Shown here piece by piece: positions 16,364-26,337 of a stretch of DNA of 64,000 nt (its first letter is position 1; each line of letters starts with the position of its first letter). The DNA comes from Thalassotalea_A litorea (GTDB taxonomy: Bacteria > Pseudomonadota > Gammaproteobacteria > Enterobacterales > Alteromonadaceae): assembly GCF_043642205.1 (NCBI RefSeq), contig NZ_JBHZSG010000005.1, forward strand, positions 62,001-126,000, given 5' to 3'. The notes under the pieces were generated by a model, which searched no databases, had not been told where the DNA came from, and saw nothing but the letters and a program-made list of their open reading frames with translations. The translations under genes were made by a program, and so were the position numbers.

Positions 16364-18028
16364 TTAGTAACTTTCGTTATGAACACTCAGTACGGCACGG
16401 CCTGACGGATCTGCGTTATTTTGAAAGCTCTCATCCCAGGCAAGGGCAGCTTCGGTTGAACAGGCAACGGATTTACCGCCAGGAATACATTTAGCGGCAG
16501 AATCCAGTGGGAAATGCTCAGCAAAGATACTTCGGTAGAAATATGCTTCTTTGGTATCTGGGGTATTATGCTCGAATTTAAAGCGCGCATTTTCAAGTTG
16601 CTGATCACTTACCAGAGCTTCAACATGCTCTTTTAAACTATCGATCCAGGAATAACCGACGCCATCCGAAAACTGTTCTTTTTGACGCCATAGGATCTCT
16701 TCAGGTAAATATCCCTCAAACGCCGAACGTAACACGTGTTTTTCAATCTTGCCGTCAACACACATTTTGGCCTGCGGGTTTAATCGCATTGCCGTATCCA
16801 TAAAGGTTTTATCTAAAAACGGTACTCGTGCTTCAACGCCCCAGGCAGACATTGCTTTGTTTGCCCGCAAGCAATCAAACATATGAAGCTTGCTCAACTT
16901 ACGTACGGTTTCTTCGTGAAACTCCTGAGCATTGGGTGCTTTGTGAAAATACAGATAGCCACCAAAGATTTCATCTGCGCCTTCGCCAGATAACACCATT
17001 TTAATGCCCATGGCTTTGATTTTACGCGCCATTAAGTACATCGGGGTAGATGCGCGAATGGTGGTAACATCATAGGTTTCCAGATGATAAATCACTTCTT
17101 TGAGCGCATCGATGCCTTCTTGTACGGTAAAGTGCATAGAATGGTGCACGGTACCAATGGCGTCGGCAACCTTTTGCGCAGCGATCAGATCCGGGGAACC
17201 TTCTAGACCTACTGCAAAAGAGTGGACCTTAGGCCACCAGGCATCACTAAGACCGTTTTCTTCGACACGTCGAGATGCAAACTTTTGAGTGATGGCGGAA
17301 ACCAGAGACGAATCCAGACCGCCGGAAAGCAATACGCCATAAGGAACATCGGTCATTAGATGAGATTTTACCGCTTGTTCAAATCCCTGACGCAATTCTT
17401 CAATATTGGCCGGGTTCTCAGCAACGGCCTGATAGTCTTGCCAGTCTCGCTGATAATAAGGCTTAATTTCACCCTCGGTTGAGTCCAGATAGTGACCCGG
17501 AGGAAATTCGCTCACGGTTTTGCATACTGGCACCAACGCTTTCATTTCCGATGCGACATAAAAATTACCGTGTTCATCAACACCGGTGTACAAAGGGATA
17601 ATCCCGATATGATCGCGGGCGATTAAATAGCGTTGCTTTTCTTTGTCATACACAACAAACGCGAACATACCTTCAAGACGATCGATGAAGCCACTACCTT
17701 GCTCGTCGTAAAGGGGAAGGATCACTTCACAGTCGGACTTGGTTTGAAATTCATAATTACTGGTCAGTTCCTGTTCCAGTTGCTTGTGATTGTAAATTTC
17801 GCCATTAACCGCTAACACGTGATTTCGATTTGAGTTATATAGTGGTTGGGCGCCATTTTCAGTATCAACAATCGCTAGACGTTCATGAACTAAAATAGCC
17901 TTTTCATCGGCATATACACCGGACCAGTCTGGACCGCGGTGTCTTAATAATCGGGACATTTGCAAGGCTTGCTCACGCAATGGTGTTGCGTCACCTTGAA
18001 TATCCAGCACACAAAAAATTGAACACAT
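16364..18028 (-). CDS. asnB: Asparagine synthase B (glutamine-hydrolysing)
   Basis: The 554-residue protein has the same length as E. coli AsnB. Met is followed directly by Cys2, the N-terminal nucleophile of the glutaminase domain (CSIFCVLDIQG), with RHRGPDWSG and NGEIYNH further on. The synthetase half contains the PP-loop SGGLDSSLV (about residues 231-240) and SGEGADEIFGGY. It makes asparagine from aspartate, ATP and glutamine. It is transcribed alone, after a leader of about 275 bases that holds the terminator of the M28 gene. Confidence 0.97.
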   Translation of the reverse strand: MCSIFCVLDIQGDATPLREQALQMSRLLRHRGPDWSGVYADEKAILVHERLAIVDTENGAQPLYNSNRNHVLAVNGEIYNHKQLEQELTSNYEFQTKSDCEVILPLYDEQGSGFIDRLEGMFAFVVYDKEKQRYLIARDHIGIIPLYTGVDEHGNFYVASEMKALVPVCKTVSEFPPGHYLDSTEGEIKPYYQRDWQDYQAVAENPANIEELRQGFEQAVKSHLMTDVPYGVLLSGGLDSSLVSAITQKFASRRVEENGLSDAWWPKVHSFAVGLEGSPDLIAAQKVADAIGTVHHSMHFTVQEGIDALKEVIYHLETYDVTTIRASTPMYLMARKIKAMGIKMVLSGEGADEIFGGYLYFHKAPNAQEFHEETVRKLSKLHMFDCLRANKAMSAWGVEARVPFLDKTFMDTAMRLNPQAKMCVDGKIEKHVLRSAFEGYLPEEILWRQKEQFSDGVGYSWIDSLKEHVEALVSDQQLENARFKFEHNTPDTKEAYFYRSIFAEHFPLDSAAKCIPGGKSVACSTEAALAWDESFQNNADPSGRAVLSVHNESY

Positions 18029-18160
18029 GGTGGTGTTACTCCTTTTACCATAATATCGAAATCACGTAGTTTTTATTCTTTTGCGAAAACGGCAGAATTA
18101 GGATCAGATACACGAGGCGTGAGGTTCACTAAACAAGTTACTGCTTTGTTTTCAAGAATA

Positions 18161-18190
18161 AAAAAGGCAGCCGTATTAACGGCTGCCTTT
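18161..18190 (-). terminator. Terminator after M28 peptidase gene
   Basis: A perfect 12-bp stem (18163-18174 with 18179-18190) with a 4-base loop is followed, reading on the minus strand, by a T run. It sits 116 bases past the M28 stop and 133 bases ahead of asnB, and so separates the two genes. Confidence 0.85.
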
Positions 18191-18305
18191 GAGAGTCTAA
18201 TATTTAAACGTAAAAATCAATAGCAGTTCGCTATAAATTAGAATAAATATTCAACTTTTTATTAACATCGGTTTCAGATGGTTATTAATGAACCCTAATT
18301 TGCAA

Positions 18306-19946
18306 TTATTTGCGCTGAAATTCACTGCTTTTTGACCACTTTGGCCAATCCGTTGAATTGGCAACCTGAAACATAGCATCAAAGGTTAATTGCAAATCTT
18401 CAATTGCACCTCGTAAATCCCATTGTGGATTGTATTCATCACACAACTGATGGTAGCAACGGCGCATATCCGGTAATACCTTAGCGCGATACTTTGCTAC
18501 CTCATCGTTAAGTGGGATGCTACCGCCTCCTGCGAATACAGCAGGCACGCCTTCTTTTGCAAAGTTAAAATGATCAGAGCGATAATAGCTGCCGGCTGCC
18601 GGGTTAGTTTCTTTAACAAGGTGACGACCCTGCTTTTCCGCGGCTTTTGCGAGATAGTCTTCTACCTCAGATTTGCCTTTGCCACGGACAATCATGTCTT
18701 TGGTTTGACCCAAAATATTGAGGCTATCAAGGTTAAATACGGCAACCGTTTTATCTAATGGATAAGCGGGGTTTTGAGCATAATACAAAGAGCCAAGCAG
18801 GCCTTGTTCTTCGGCGGTGGTAGCGATGACTGTAATCGAACGCTTTGGAGCTTTATCTAAAGAGCCAAATGCTTTAGCAATTTCGATCATGCCGCCAATG
18901 CCGGTTGCATTGTCGTGGGCACCATTATAAATCTGATCACCTTGCAGTGATGAATCCGTTCCTATGTGATCCCAGTGGCCAGTCAAAAGAATTTGCTCAT
19001 CTGGCGTTTTTGAGCCTGGTAGCGTAGCGATAAAATTATGCGAGGTGGAACGTTTAAGGGTACTGTTAACGGTCGCACTTGCCATTAAATCCAGAGATTT
19101 GGCAATCGGACCCTGCAGCGCTTTTTGTTTATATTCGTCAAAGTTCAATCCAGCCTGCTGGAACAGTTTTACCGCCGACTCATGGGTTAACCAGCCTTCC
19201 AGACCAACTCGCTGCATATTTTTATCTTCACGATACAAACCATATTGTGGGCCTGTCCAACCATTAGTGACTACGGACCAGGGGTAAGATGCCGGTGCGG
19301 TTTCATGCACAATAATGGCAGCGGCTGCGCCCTGACGGCTTGCTTCTTCGTATTTGTAGGTCCAGCGACCATAATAGGTCATGGCACTGCCGGTAAACAA
19401 ATCTGGGTTTTGGGTTTCAAACCCCGGGTCATTAACGAGCATCACCACGGTTTTGCCTTTTACATCCAGTCCCTGGTAATCATTCCATTGATATTCTGGT
19501 GCATTGATGCCATAGCCGACAAACACGATTTGCGAGTCTTTAATGGATTCTGTTTCACTCACCCTTGATGTGCCCAACACCATATCATCAACGTAGTTAA
19601 AGGTATGGGTTTTGCCTTTGCCTTTTACGGTTAAGGCCATATCCGCATCGGCGGTAATTTCAGTAAGTTCAACCGGTTGCAGGAAACTTCCTTGATAACC
19701 GCCGACAAATCCGGCTTCTTTAAAATGTTTGGTCAGGTAGTCCATGGTTTTGGTTTCACCTTCACTGGTCGGTAAACGGCCACCAAAATCGTCAGATGCC
19801 AGGGTTTTTACATGCTGATGTAACTGCGCTTCTGAAAAGTTCTGATAGGCCTGTTCAACTGTTTTTGCCTGCACAGGCAATGCAATGGTTGCCGCCATAG
19901 AGACTGTCAAAGCCGCACCGAATGCGCTGTAAAATTTACGTTTCAT
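18306..19946 (-). CDS. Exported M28 family zinc metallopeptidase
   Basis: The protein has 546 residues and a signal peptide (MKRKF start, cleavage near VQA, residue 27). A PA-type insert lies at about residues 130-280. The M28 catalytic core has the expected zinc ligands: H324 in GHWDHIGTD, D345 in GAHDNATG, E379/E380 in TAEEQG, D407 in NLDSLN and H459 in RSDHFNF. It would be a periplasmic or secreted aminopeptidase releasing amino acids from peptides. It is monocistronic, divergent from the ABC transporter genes across a 248-bp region with no gene. Confidence 0.93.
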   Translation of the reverse strand: MKRKFYSAFGAALTVSMAATIALPVQAKTVEQAYQNFSEAQLHQHVKTLASDDFGGRLPTSEGETKTMDYLTKHFKEAGFVGGYQGSFLQPVELTEITADADMALTVKGKGKTHTFNYVDDMVLGTSRVSETESIKDSQIVFVGYGINAPEYQWNDYQGLDVKGKTVVMLVNDPGFETQNPDLFTGSAMTYYGRWTYKYEEASRQGAAAAIIVHETAPASYPWSVVTNGWTGPQYGLYREDKNMQRVGLEGWLTHESAVKLFQQAGLNFDEYKQKALQGPIAKSLDLMASATVNSTLKRSTSHNFIATLPGSKTPDEQILLTGHWDHIGTDSSLQGDQIYNGAHDNATGIGGMIEIAKAFGSLDKAPKRSITVIATTAEEQGLLGSLYYAQNPAYPLDKTVAVFNLDSLNILGQTKDMIVRGKGKSEVEDYLAKAAEKQGRHLVKETNPAAGSYYRSDHFNFAKEGVPAVFAGGGSIPLNDEVAKYRAKVLPDMRRCYHQLCDEYNPQWDLRGAIEDLQLTFDAMFQVANSTDWPKWSKSSEFQRK

Positions 19947-20194
19947 AGAAATTCGTTTCCTTAAAAAATCCAGGATTAAATTAGCCTGTTGTCTGGCTAA
20001 TTGGAAGTAAAATTCGATGAACTTTGGCGCAGGGTCGGCAGATAACCGACGTCAATGACGGTTAAAAATCATTGCAATGTTTAGTAACCGGTTTAAACTT
20101 GCAAGATAACAACGGGTTAGGTTTTGCATATGGATTGTTTAATTGAGCCCGCTTAATCGTCCTGACGATTACTCAGTGCATTCAAAGGAATATT

Positions 20195-20995
20195 ATGATT
20201 TCCGTAGAGAATCTTACTAAGACGTTCACCCTCAATACCCGCAGTAAAAAAGATCGCAGTCATAAAATTGATCCACGCCAACATGATGGTGTGTTCAATG
20301 CGTTAACCGGAGTGAGCTTTCATTGTGAACGCGGTGAAGTTCTTGGGCTGTTGGGACCAAATGGCGCTGGTAAAACAACCACCCTGAGAATTCTATCTTC
20401 GGCCTTGAAACCTGATAGTGGTGCCGTGCGAATCAATGAAGTCGATGTGGTCAAATCTCCCTTGCTTGCGAAACAGAAAATCGGTTTTCTCTCCGGCAAA
20501 ACCGGCCTGTATGGACGGTTAACCGCGCGTGAAAATATCGAATTTTTTGCGCGCTTACATGGTGTCAATGATGAATACTTAGCAACCGAAGCTCAGACCA
20601 TCTATCAAAACCTTGGCATCGTTCAATATCTTGACCGACGGGTCGAGCACCTTTCTACCGGAATGCAGCAAAAAGTATCCATTGCCCGTGCGGTGGTCCA
20701 CAAACCAGACGTTTTGGTGCTCGATGAGCCCACTACAGGGTTGGATATTATGGCCACCGAAATCATTCTTGAGTTTATTGAGTTGATGAAAGAGCAGGGC
20801 ACGGCGGTTATTTTTTCAACCCATCACTTAGATGAAGTGGCGATGCTGGCGGACCGAGTAACGGTTATTGACCAGGGAAAAAGTGCGTTTTCTGGTTCCC
20901 TTGAAGCGTTCAGACAGCTGAGTTCAGACAGAGATTTACGACGTTCATTTATGCATGTGTTAAACCTGGAGAAAGCGTATGTGGCAAGTATTTAA
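20195..20995 (+). CDS. natA: ABC exporter ATP-binding protein, NatA-like
   Basis: The 266-residue ATPase has Walker A GPNGAGKTT (residues 54-62), signature LSTGMQQK, Walker B VLVLDEPTTGLD and the switch histidine in FSTHHLDE. LSxGMxQK is typical of the NatA/CcmA group that pairs with ABC-2-like permeases. A charged insert (residues 17-32) lies between the first two strands. It overlaps the permease gene by 17 bases, so the two are translationally coupled. NatAB exports sodium in Bacillus. Substrate here is inferred only from family resemblance. Confidence 0.9.
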   Translation: MISVENLTKTFTLNTRSKKDRSHKIDPRQHDGVFNALTGVSFHCERGEVLGLLGPNGAGKTTTLRILSSALKPDSGAVRINEVDVVKSPLLAKQKIGFLSGKTGLYGRLTARENIEFFARLHGVNDEYLATEAQTIYQNLGIVQYLDRRVEHLSTGMQQKVSIARAVVHKPDVLVLDEPTTGLDIMATEIILEFIELMKEQGTAVIFSTHHLDEVAMLADRVTVIDQGKSAFSGSLEAFRQLSSDRDLRRSFMHVLNLEKAYVASI

Positions 20996-22181
20996 TAAAG
21001 AGCTGATAGAGCTGTTAAGAGACACCAAAACCTTATTTTTTATTATTGCCTTGCCGATGGTGGTGTTTCCGGTTTTATTTGGACTAATTGGCTTTTTAGG
21101 TTCCAGCGCTGCATTAAAAGAACATCAGAAAATGGTGCGCTATGTGCTCGTCAACCCCGATGCCTCAGAGCGCTTCGCCAATACCATGTTCTACCACAGC
21201 GATTTTGAAAAAGTCGACTTGGAGCTGACCTCGGAAGACGAATACATTGAGGCGATCAAGAATGATAAAGCCGATCTCGTCATTGTCTTGAATCCGGATT
21301 TTGAAAAGCATTTGGCCGCCGGCGAATCCAGCCCCTGGCAGGTGTATTATAATGGTGCCAATGTGATCTCCGGCATTGGCATCAAAGTGAAAGAGGCCTT
21401 TGAAGAATTTACAACGGTGATCCAGGATAAAATGCTCGCCGAAAAAGGTTTTAGCGCCAGTGAATTGTTGGCCTTTAAAGATCCGGTTATTTTTGAACAG
21501 CATGATACCGCCGATGAACGGGAAAGCTTTGGTGAGACCCTTGGCGGGTTTATCCCGTATATCTTGATCCCACTTTGCTTAACCGGTGCCATGTATCCCG
21601 CGATTGATTTAGGCGCGGGTGAAAAAGAGCGGGGCACCATCGAAACCTTGTTACTGACGCCGGTTTCACGCTTTGCCATTGTTATCGGAAAATTTCTGAC
21701 CATTACAGCAACGGCCATGATGACCGCACTGATCACCATATTTTCGATGGTATTCTGGTCATTTATTATCGGTAGCTTATTTGATGTCTCTCAGGTTTCG
21801 AGCATTCTTTCGTCGGTTAGCTGGTTTGACTATGTGTTGATGGTGTTATTATTGGTGCCGGTTTCGGCTATCTTTTCGGCAATTTTGCTGGCGATTTCAA
21901 TTTATGCAAGTTCTTACAAAGAAGCACAAAATTATATGGGACCGTTAACCATTTTGGTGATATTTCCGATTATTGCGCCGATGCTGCCGGGGATAAAACT
22001 CAATTTCACCTGGGCGTTAGTGCCAATTTCGAATGTTGCTTTGGCAATTAAGGAACTGCTTAAAGGCACCATAGACTATGGCTATCTAGTGCCGATATTC
22101 CTGTCGACCGGATTTTTTGCCTTTGTATCCATTGTCTTTTGCGTCTATTGGTTCAATCGTGAATCGGTATTATTCCGCTAA
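20979..22181 (+). CDS. natB: ABC-2 type permease, NatB-like
   Basis: The protein has 400 residues: one N-terminal membrane segment (residues about 20-42), a large extracytoplasmic domain (about 45-180), then five membrane segments to the end. The motif GEKERGTIETLLLTPVSR near residue 210 is the conserved amphipathic stretch of NatB/ABC-2 exporters (COG1668). The gene starts 17 bases before the end of the ATPase gene. It works with that ATPase as a half-size exporter dimer in the inner membrane. The substrate is not shown by the sequence. Confidence 0.9.
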   Translation: MWQVFNKELIELLRDTKTLFFIIALPMVVFPVLFGLIGFLGSSAALKEHQKMVRYVLVNPDASERFANTMFYHSDFEKVDLELTSEDEYIEAIKNDKADLVIVLNPDFEKHLAAGESSPWQVYYNGANVISGIGIKVKEAFEEFTTVIQDKMLAEKGFSASELLAFKDPVIFEQHDTADERESFGETLGGFIPYILIPLCLTGAMYPAIDLGAGEKERGTIETLLLTPVSRFAIVIGKFLTITATAMMTALITIFSMVFWSFIIGSLFDVSQVSSILSSVSWFDYVLMVLLLVPVSAIFSAILLAISIYASSYKEAQNYMGPLTILVIFPIIAPMLPGIKLNFTWALVPISNVALAIKELLKGTIDYGYLVPIFLSTGFFAFVSIVFCVYWFNRESVLFR

Positions 22182-22211
22182 TCATTGATGATGGATACAA
22201 CACGCATTTTG

Positions 22212-22230
22212 GGACAGGATTAACCTGTCC
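22212..22230 (+). other. Hairpin after natB
   Basis: GGACAGG and CCTGTCC pair around ATTAA, 30 bases after the natB stop. No T run follows, so it is a weak or Rho-linked end signal at best. Confidence 0.35.
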
Positions 22231-22319
22231 TAGTCCATACCAATAACCGCGACTTTGCCACTTATTCCCATTCTTGCTAGCCAGACATAAAAAAAACCCG
22301 AAATTCTGCACTTTTCACT

Positions 22320-22343
22320 ATGTTAGTGCATTTTTTCGTGTAA
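22320..22343 (+). promoter_or_regulatory. Possible phenylalanine leader peptide / attenuator ahead of pheST
   Basis: An ATG at 22320 opens a seven-codon frame reading M-L-V-H-F-F-V-stop with tandem Phe codons (TTT TTC). It lies about 100 bases before pheS. TGCACT (22307-22312) pairs with AGTGCA (22325-22330), which is followed by six T, and CACTA pairs with TAGTG in a competing hairpin. This layout is like the pheM-pheST attenuator of E. coli. There is no good ribosome binding site, and TAAAAT at 22341 could instead be a promoter -10, so the call is tentative. Confidence 0.3.
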
Positions 22344-22444
22344 AATTATCGGTTTTGAAAATAGCCACCAGTGTGCACTGGGCAGATTTGTTGCTGGTGC
22401 TTAGGTAAACCATATTCATTCGCGAAGTATCGCCCGAGGAATAT

Positions 22445-23425
22445 ATGAATTTAGAAGAGATAATCTCGCAGGCTGAAGAAGCCGTTGCGAGTGCCACAGA
22501 TGTTGCCGGCCTGGATCAGGTTCGGGTGGAATTTCTGGGCAAAAAAGGTAAGTTGACCGAGCAATTAAAATCTCTCGGTAAGTTGAGTGCAGAAGAGCGC
22601 CCAAAAGCCGGACAACTTATCAATCAGGCTAAACAACAAGTACAGGCCTTGATCCATCAACGCGGTGAGCTATTGCGCGCCGAACAAATAAAACAAAAGC
22701 TGGCGGCAGAGGCCATTGATGTTACCTTACCGGGTCGCACCAGTGAAGCCGGCGGTTTACACCCGGTGAGCAGAACGATTGAGCGTATTGAAACGTTTTT
22801 CACTGAGCTGGGCTTTGCGGTTAAATCGGGCCCTGAAGTTGAAGATGATTTCCATAATTTTGATGCCTTGAATATTCCGGACCATCATCCGGCACGTGCC
22901 GATCATGATACCTTCTACTTCAACCCGAAATTGGTTTTGCGCACGCAAACCTCAGGCGTACAAATTCGTACTATGGAAGTAGAAAAGCCGCCGTTACGCA
23001 TCATTTCTCCAGGTCGTGTATATCGTAACGATTACGATCAAACTCATACGCCGATGTTCCATCAGGTGGAAGGCTTGATGGTCGATAAAGACGTAAGCTT
23101 TACCCACTTAAAAGGCATTTTGCACGATTTTCTTCATAACTTTTTTGAAGAAGATTTGGAAATCCGCTTCCGCCCGTCTTACTTCCCATTCACAGAACCT
23201 TCTGCGGAAGTCGACGTTAAAGGAAAGAACGGCAAATGGTTAGAGGTACTGGGCTGTGGCATGGTACATCCTAATGTGCTGCGCAGCGTCGGCATTGATC
23301 CAGAAGTCTACACCGGCTTTGCCTTCGGTATGGGAGTAGAGCGTTTAACCATGTTGCGTTATGGCGTTAATGATCTGCGTGCATTTTTTGAAAATGATCT
23401 TCGTTTCTTGAAGCAGTTTAAGTAG
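22445..23425 (+). CDS. pheS: Phenylalanine-tRNA ligase alpha subunit
   Basis: The 326-residue protein (E. coli 327) begins with the coiled-coil tRNA-contacting N-terminus and continues with the class II core: DFHNFDALNIPDHHPAR (motif 1 area), LRTQTSGVQIR, GRVYRNDYDQTHTPMFHQVEG (motif 2) and GFAFGMGVERLTMLRYG (motif 3). GAGGAATAT precedes the ATG. It forms the alpha2beta2 synthetase with PheT, whose gene starts 10 bases later. The order pheS-pheT-ihfA is the usual gammaproteobacterial one, but infC-rpmI-rplT are not upstream, since the ABC transporter genes are there instead. Confidence 0.98.
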   Translation: MNLEEIISQAEEAVASATDVAGLDQVRVEFLGKKGKLTEQLKSLGKLSAEERPKAGQLINQAKQQVQALIHQRGELLRAEQIKQKLAAEAIDVTLPGRTSEAGGLHPVSRTIERIETFFTELGFAVKSGPEVEDDFHNFDALNIPDHHPARADHDTFYFNPKLVLRTQTSGVQIRTMEVEKPPLRIISPGRVYRNDYDQTHTPMFHQVEGLMVDKDVSFTHLKGILHDFLHNFFEEDLEIRFRPSYFPFTEPSAEVDVKGKNGKWLEVLGCGMVHPNVLRSVGIDPEVYTGFAFGMGVERLTMLRYGVNDLRAFFENDLRFLKQFK

Positions 23426-23435
23426 GAAGCCGATA

Positions 23436-25820
23436 ATGAAATTTAGTGAATCCTGGTTAAGAGAGTGGGTGAATCCGGCCAATACTTCCGATGAACTGAC
23501 CCATCAAATTACCATGGCCGGACTTGAAGTGGACGGCGTTGATGCGGTTGCAGGTGAATTTACCAATGTGGTTGTTGGTGAAGTGATTGAGTGTGGTCAG
23601 CACCCAGATGCCGATAAACTACAGGTTACCAAAGTAAACGTTGGTGACGAGGTCGTTGATATCGTATGTGGTGCCAAAAACTGTCGCTTAGGACTTAAAG
23701 TTGCGGTTGCGAAAGTGGGCGCGGTATTGCCGGGCAACTTTAAAATCAAAAAGGCCAAGCTTCGCGGTCAACCCTCGCACGGTATGCTGTGTTCTGAATC
23801 AGAGCTGGGTATGGCAGAAAGTGCCGATGGCATTATCGAGCTGGCAGCCGATGCACCTGTCGGTGTAAATATTCGTGAATACTTAAAACTTGATGATGTC
23901 ACCATTGATGTTGATCTAACTTCAAACCGTGGCGATTGTCTGGGCATTCGCGGCCTTGCCCGTGAAGTTGGTGTATTAAACAACCTGTCGGTTAATGAAG
24001 TGAGTTGCGATGCCATCGCACCTGGCATTGATGATGTATTACCGATTGAGATTACTGCCGGTGAAGCGTGTCCACGTTACTTAGGCCGTGTGATCAAAGG
24101 CATCAATGTTAATGCCACCACACCGTTGTGGATGGTAGAGAAACTGCGCCGTTGTGGCGTTCGTGCTATCGATCCTGTGGTTGATGTGACTAACTACGTA
24201 CTACTTGAGTTGGGTCATCCAATGCACGCGTTTGATTTGGCGAAAATCGATGGCGGTATTAATGTTCGTTTCGCAACAGCCAATGAGCCTTTAACGTTGT
24301 TAGACGGTCAGGAAGTCAAACTTAACGAGCAAACCTTGGTAATTAGCGACCACAGTAAACCACTCGCGATGGCGGGTATTTTCGGTGGTGAAGATTCTGG
24401 TGTGTCGGCGAACACTCAGGATATCTTGTTAGAAAGTGCATTTTTTGCACCGTTAGCGATTTTAGGTAAGGCCCGTCAGTACGGATTACATACCGATGCA
24501 TCCCATCGTTATGAGCGTGGTGTTGATCCTGAGCTGCAGTTTGCAGCGATGGAACGAGCAACCGCATTATTGCTTGAAATTGTTGGTGGTCAGGCAGGCC
24601 CTATCGTTGAAGCAAAATCTGAAGCGCATTTGCCAAAAGCCAATCAGGTCACGTTACGTCGCTCAAAATTAGACAGCCGTATCGGTATTCACATTGAAAC
24701 CGAACAGGTCACTGAAATTTTGACCCGTTTAGGTTTCACCGTTGCCTTTAAGGATGACCAATGGTCGGTTGAAGTTCCGCCGTATCGTTTTGATATCAGC
24801 ATTGAAGAAGACTTAACCGAAGAAGTGGCTCGCGTATACGGCTACAACAATATTCCAAATGTTGCACCAAAAGCTAAGTTGACCATGCGTCAGCATCAGG
24901 AAGCGACGCTTACGATCGGCAAGTTTAAAGATGTTCTGGTAAATCGAGGCTACCAGGAAGCGATTACATACAGTTTTGTTGACCCGAAAATCCAGGAACA
25001 GCTGTTCCCTGAACAGGACGTGTTAACGCTTCCGCATCCAATTTCTTCGGAAATGTCGGTAATGCGGGTAAGTTTATGGCCGGGATTATTGCAGTCAGTT
25101 GTTTATAATCAAAACCGTCAACAAAGCCGGGTACGTTTGTTTGAAAGTGGTTTGAGTTTTATTCCGGACCCACAAGCGGAAAATGGTGTGCGCCAGGAAG
25201 CAATGTTTGCTGGTGTTATCACGGGTCTTCGCAGCGGCGAACACTGGCAACTTGAAAAAGCTGGCGTTGATTTTTTTGATGCCAAAGGTGACGTTGAAGC
25301 GTTGTTGGCTCTGACTGGCAATACTCAGGCTTATGAATTTAAGGCCGCAGAACACAGTGCTTTGCACCCTGGGCAAACGGCTGCGATTTATCGCGGGGAT
25401 GCGTTAGTCGGTTATGTTGGTACGGTTCATCCTGAGCTAGAGCGTAAGCTAGGTTTGAATGGCCGCACGGTGGTATTTGAACTGCGTCAGAGCGAAATTT
25501 TGACTCAGACAATCCCACAAGCACAGGACATTTCCAAATTTCCTGCAAACCGACGCGATATTGCCGTCATTGTCAAAGATCAGGTTAGCGCAAATTCTGT
25601 ATTACAACTCATTGAAAAGGTTGGCACAAATCACCTAGTTGACCTAGAATTGTTTGATGTATATCAGGGTAAAGGAATTGAGCCAGGTTATAAAAGTCTG
25701 GCTATCGCATTAACCTTGCAAGACAAGGAACGTACTCTGGAAGAGAAAGACATCAATCATGTTGTGCAAACCGTTGTGCAAGCCCTGACCACTGAACTTG
25801 ATGCATCATTGAGAGACTAA
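23436..25820 (+). CDS. pheT: Phenylalanine-tRNA ligase beta subunit
   Basis: The 794-residue protein (E. coli 795) shows the full set of domains: N-terminal tRNA-binding-like domain (VVGEVIECGQHPDADKL, residues about 39-150), B3/B4 editing region (about 210-390), B5 (about 400-475), the catalytic-like core (DLTEEVARVYGYNNIP near 462) and the C-terminal anticodon-binding domain (SKFPANRRDIAV to the end). It is co-transcribed with pheS, and ihfA begins 4 bases after its stop. Confidence 0.98.
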   Translation: MKFSESWLREWVNPANTSDELTHQITMAGLEVDGVDAVAGEFTNVVVGEVIECGQHPDADKLQVTKVNVGDEVVDIVCGAKNCRLGLKVAVAKVGAVLPGNFKIKKAKLRGQPSHGMLCSESELGMAESADGIIELAADAPVGVNIREYLKLDDVTIDVDLTSNRGDCLGIRGLAREVGVLNNLSVNEVSCDAIAPGIDDVLPIEITAGEACPRYLGRVIKGINVNATTPLWMVEKLRRCGVRAIDPVVDVTNYVLLELGHPMHAFDLAKIDGGINVRFATANEPLTLLDGQEVKLNEQTLVISDHSKPLAMAGIFGGEDSGVSANTQDILLESAFFAPLAILGKARQYGLHTDASHRYERGVDPELQFAAMERATALLLEIVGGQAGPIVEAKSEAHLPKANQVTLRRSKLDSRIGIHIETEQVTEILTRLGFTVAFKDDQWSVEVPPYRFDISIEEDLTEEVARVYGYNNIPNVAPKAKLTMRQHQEATLTIGKFKDVLVNRGYQEAITYSFVDPKIQEQLFPEQDVLTLPHPISSEMSVMRVSLWPGLLQSVVYNQNRQQSRVRLFESGLSFIPDPQAENGVRQEAMFAGVITGLRSGEHWQLEKAGVDFFDAKGDVEALLALTGNTQAYEFKAAEHSALHPGQTAAIYRGDALVGYVGTVHPELERKLGLNGRTVVFELRQSEILTQTIPQAQDISKFPANRRDIAVIVKDQVSANSVLQLIEKVGTNHLVDLELFDVYQGKGIEPGYKSLAIALTLQDKERTLEEKDINHVVQTVVQALTTELDASLRD

Positions 25821-25824
25821 GAGT

Positions 25825-26118
25825 ATGGCGCTAACTAAAGCAGAAGTATCTGAACACTTGTACGAAAAACTCGGATTAAGCAAACGCGACGCAAAAATGA
25901 TGGTGGAGGAATTCTTTGAAGAGATCCGAACCTGTCTGGAAAAGGGCGAGCAAGTAAAACTGTCCGGTTTTGGTAATTTTGATTTGCGAGTGAAAAACGA
26001 GCGCCCGGGTCGAAACCCAAAAACAGGTGAAGATATTCCAATCTCCGCACGTAAGGTAGTTACATTCCGTCCAGGACAAAAGCTAAAAGCTCGTGTAGAA
26101 GAAGCGAATAAAGATTAA
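25825..26118 (+). CDS. ihfA: Integration host factor alpha subunit
   Basis: The 97-residue DNA-bending protein starts MALTKAEVSEHLYEKLGLSK, with the HU/IHF arm motif GRNPKTGEDIPI around residues 62-73 and VTFRPGQKLK after it. Length and start match E. coli IhfA (99). It pairs with IhfB encoded elsewhere. The gene follows pheT by 4 bases, the conserved gammaproteobacterial arrangement, and ends at a strong terminator. Confidence 0.98.
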   Translation: MALTKAEVSEHLYEKLGLSKRDAKMMVEEFFEEIRTCLEKGEQVKLSGFGNFDLRVKNERPGRNPKTGEDIPISARKVVTFRPGQKLKARVEEANKD

Positions 26119-26135
26119 TTTTGCTGATTAGTATG

Positions 26136-26163
26136 AAAAAAGGCGCCTGTTGGCGCCTTTTTT
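26136..26163 (+). terminator. Terminator of pheST-ihfA
   Basis: A symmetric hairpin of AAAAAAGGCGCC (26136-26147), loop TGTT and GGCGCCTTTTTT (26152-26163) starts 18 bases past the ihfA stop. Confidence 0.95.
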
Positions 26164-26337
26164 ATTTTCTTTTGTTGAAGCCGCTCAACCCGTATTAAAG
26201 CAACCGAATGCGAACAGCCGTGAGTTCCATAAAAACTCTCGAAGGTTTGAAATCCATATAATTTACAAATAGTTATAATCAATTTTGATTGACAAGTTAG
26301 CGAATTTGATTACGATGGATTTAGTAGATATCTGATG

